From Lachnospiraceae bacterium (GTDB lineage Bacteria; Bacillota; Clostridia; Lachnospirales; Lachnospiraceae), in the NCBI GenBank assembly GCA_029068665.1, contig JAIECC010000460.1, positions 1 through 6,713 of the forward strand: a stretch of DNA of 6,713 nucleotides. The letters run 5' to 3'. The translations under genes were made by a program, and so were the position numbers. Of this stretch, positions 6,298-6,713 are shown in pieces. Numbering within the stretch: position 1 is the first letter of the stretch; every line of letters starts with the position of its first letter. The notes under the pieces were generated by a model, which made no database searches, was not told the origin of the DNA, and saw only the letters and a list, made by a program, of their open reading frames with translations.

Positions 6298-6713
6298 ATG
6301 GCGAAAAGGAATGGGTATTTTCAACTTAAGATAGAAGAGAATGGAGTATTTGTTCAATTGATTCCCCCGGTAGAAGACGGAGAACCGATTCGTATTTCTG
6401 AATTGATGGCATATCTGACACGCTTGAATTTGTCCGGTTATGATATTCCTTTATTAAATAAAACTTTGCTTGGAATAAAAGAGCCTACCCTATTTAAACT
6501 GGCAGACGGTCCTTTCCCACCTGCGAATGCAATGGCAAAGGTACAGGTTGCACCGGATCGAATGTCTGCTTCCGTCCGTTTATATCCGCATTCCAATCGA
6601 GGAAAACCCTTTGATAAAAAGGGGTTGTTGGAGGAGTTGAATCTGGCAGGCATAAAGTTTGGTGTTGCGGAGCGTATCATTGATGCAATTGTTGAAAATC
6701 CGGTATATTGCCG
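6298..6713 (+). CDS. FapA/DUF342-family protein, N-terminal part, cut by the window edge
   Basis: The frame is open to the last base, giving 138 complete codons of a longer gene. The visible part resembles the N-terminal domain of FapA/DUF342 proteins: an opening GYFQLKIEENGVFVQLIPP strand pair (6-24), a LMAYLTRLNL helix (37-46), then PDRMSASVRLYPHSNRGKPF (91-110) and LLEELNLAGIKFGV (114-127), a pattern of a strand pair, a charged turn and a helix ending in a GI.(F/Y)G motif. Full-length members are several hundred residues with a repetitive beta-rich core. The name FapA (flagellar assembly protein A) comes from Vibrio work linking it to flagellation, but the biochemical role in Bacillota is unknown to me. 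It lies 13 bases after sigD and is surely co-transcribed with it. No signal peptide or membrane segment is seen in this part. It occupies the position held by swrB in Bacillus subtilis. Confidence 0.78.
   Translation, partial: MAKRNGYFQLKIEENGVFVQLIPPVEDGEPIRISELMAYLTRLNLSGYDIPLLNKTLLGIKEPTLFKLADGPFPPANAMAKVQVAPDRMSASVRLYPHSNRGKPFDKKGLLEELNLAGIKFGVAERIIDAIVENPVYC

Noticed and set aside
6600..6630. An imperfect hairpin (AACCCTTT paired with AAAGGGGTT) as a terminator
   Set aside because: It lies inside the fapA-like coding frame, includes a G-T pair and is not followed by a T-run.
1..6713. Mobile elements, CRISPR arrays, tRNA or other RNA genes, defence genes
   Set aside because: Coding frames account for nearly every base, no direct-repeat arrays or terminal inverted repeats were seen, and all recognised genes belong to motility.

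Overview
The window is a tightly packed stretch of a flagellar and chemotaxis (fla/che) operon from a motile, low-to-moderate GC Gram-positive bacterium. All genes lie on the + strand and gaps between them are 25 bases or less. The gene order cheB-cheA-cheW-cheC-cheD-(small gene)-sigD follows the 3' half of the Bacillus/Clostridia fla/che operon. CheC and CheD, which enteric bacteria lack, together with A/G-rich Shine-Dalgarno sites and a DUF342/FapA gene, point to Bacillota. My best guess is a Clostridia member, possibly Lachnospiraceae (Roseburia or Butyrivibrio type). That assignment is inferred from gene order and general sequence look, not from a search.

Layout: (1) 1-498, the 3' part of a YcgR-type PilZ protein that binds c-di-GMP, cut by the window's left edge. 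(2) 498-1538, cheB, overlapping the previous stop by one base. (3) 1539-3623, cheA, starting on the base after the cheB stop. (4) 3636-4082, cheW. (5) 4099-4701, cheC. (6) 4714-5199, cheD. (7) 5216-5494, a small protein with two predicted membrane segments that I do not recognise. (8) 5520-6284, the flagellar sigma factor sigD/fliA. (9) 6298 to the right edge, the N-terminal part of a FapA/DUF342 protein. There is no gene-free stretch longer than 25 bases. I saw no convincing promoter, terminator, RNA gene, mobile element or CRISPR array.

How the genes work together: CheW couples chemoreceptors to the histidine kinase CheA. CheA phosphorylates CheY (not in this window) and CheB. CheB removes methyl groups from receptors. 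CheD deamidates receptors and partners CheC, a phosphatase of CheY-P. The PilZ protein would slow the flagellum when c-di-GMP is high. SigD switches on late flagellar genes, and its place near the operon's 3' end makes its level depend on readthrough of the long transcript. No cheR or cheY lies in the window.

The region is mostly canonical and I found no new system. The points most worth a second look are a Thr in place of the catalytic Asn in the first CheC active site, the unrecognised membrane protein between cheD and sigD, the PilZ gene fused by stop-start overlap to cheB, and an A8 tract at the very start of cheB.
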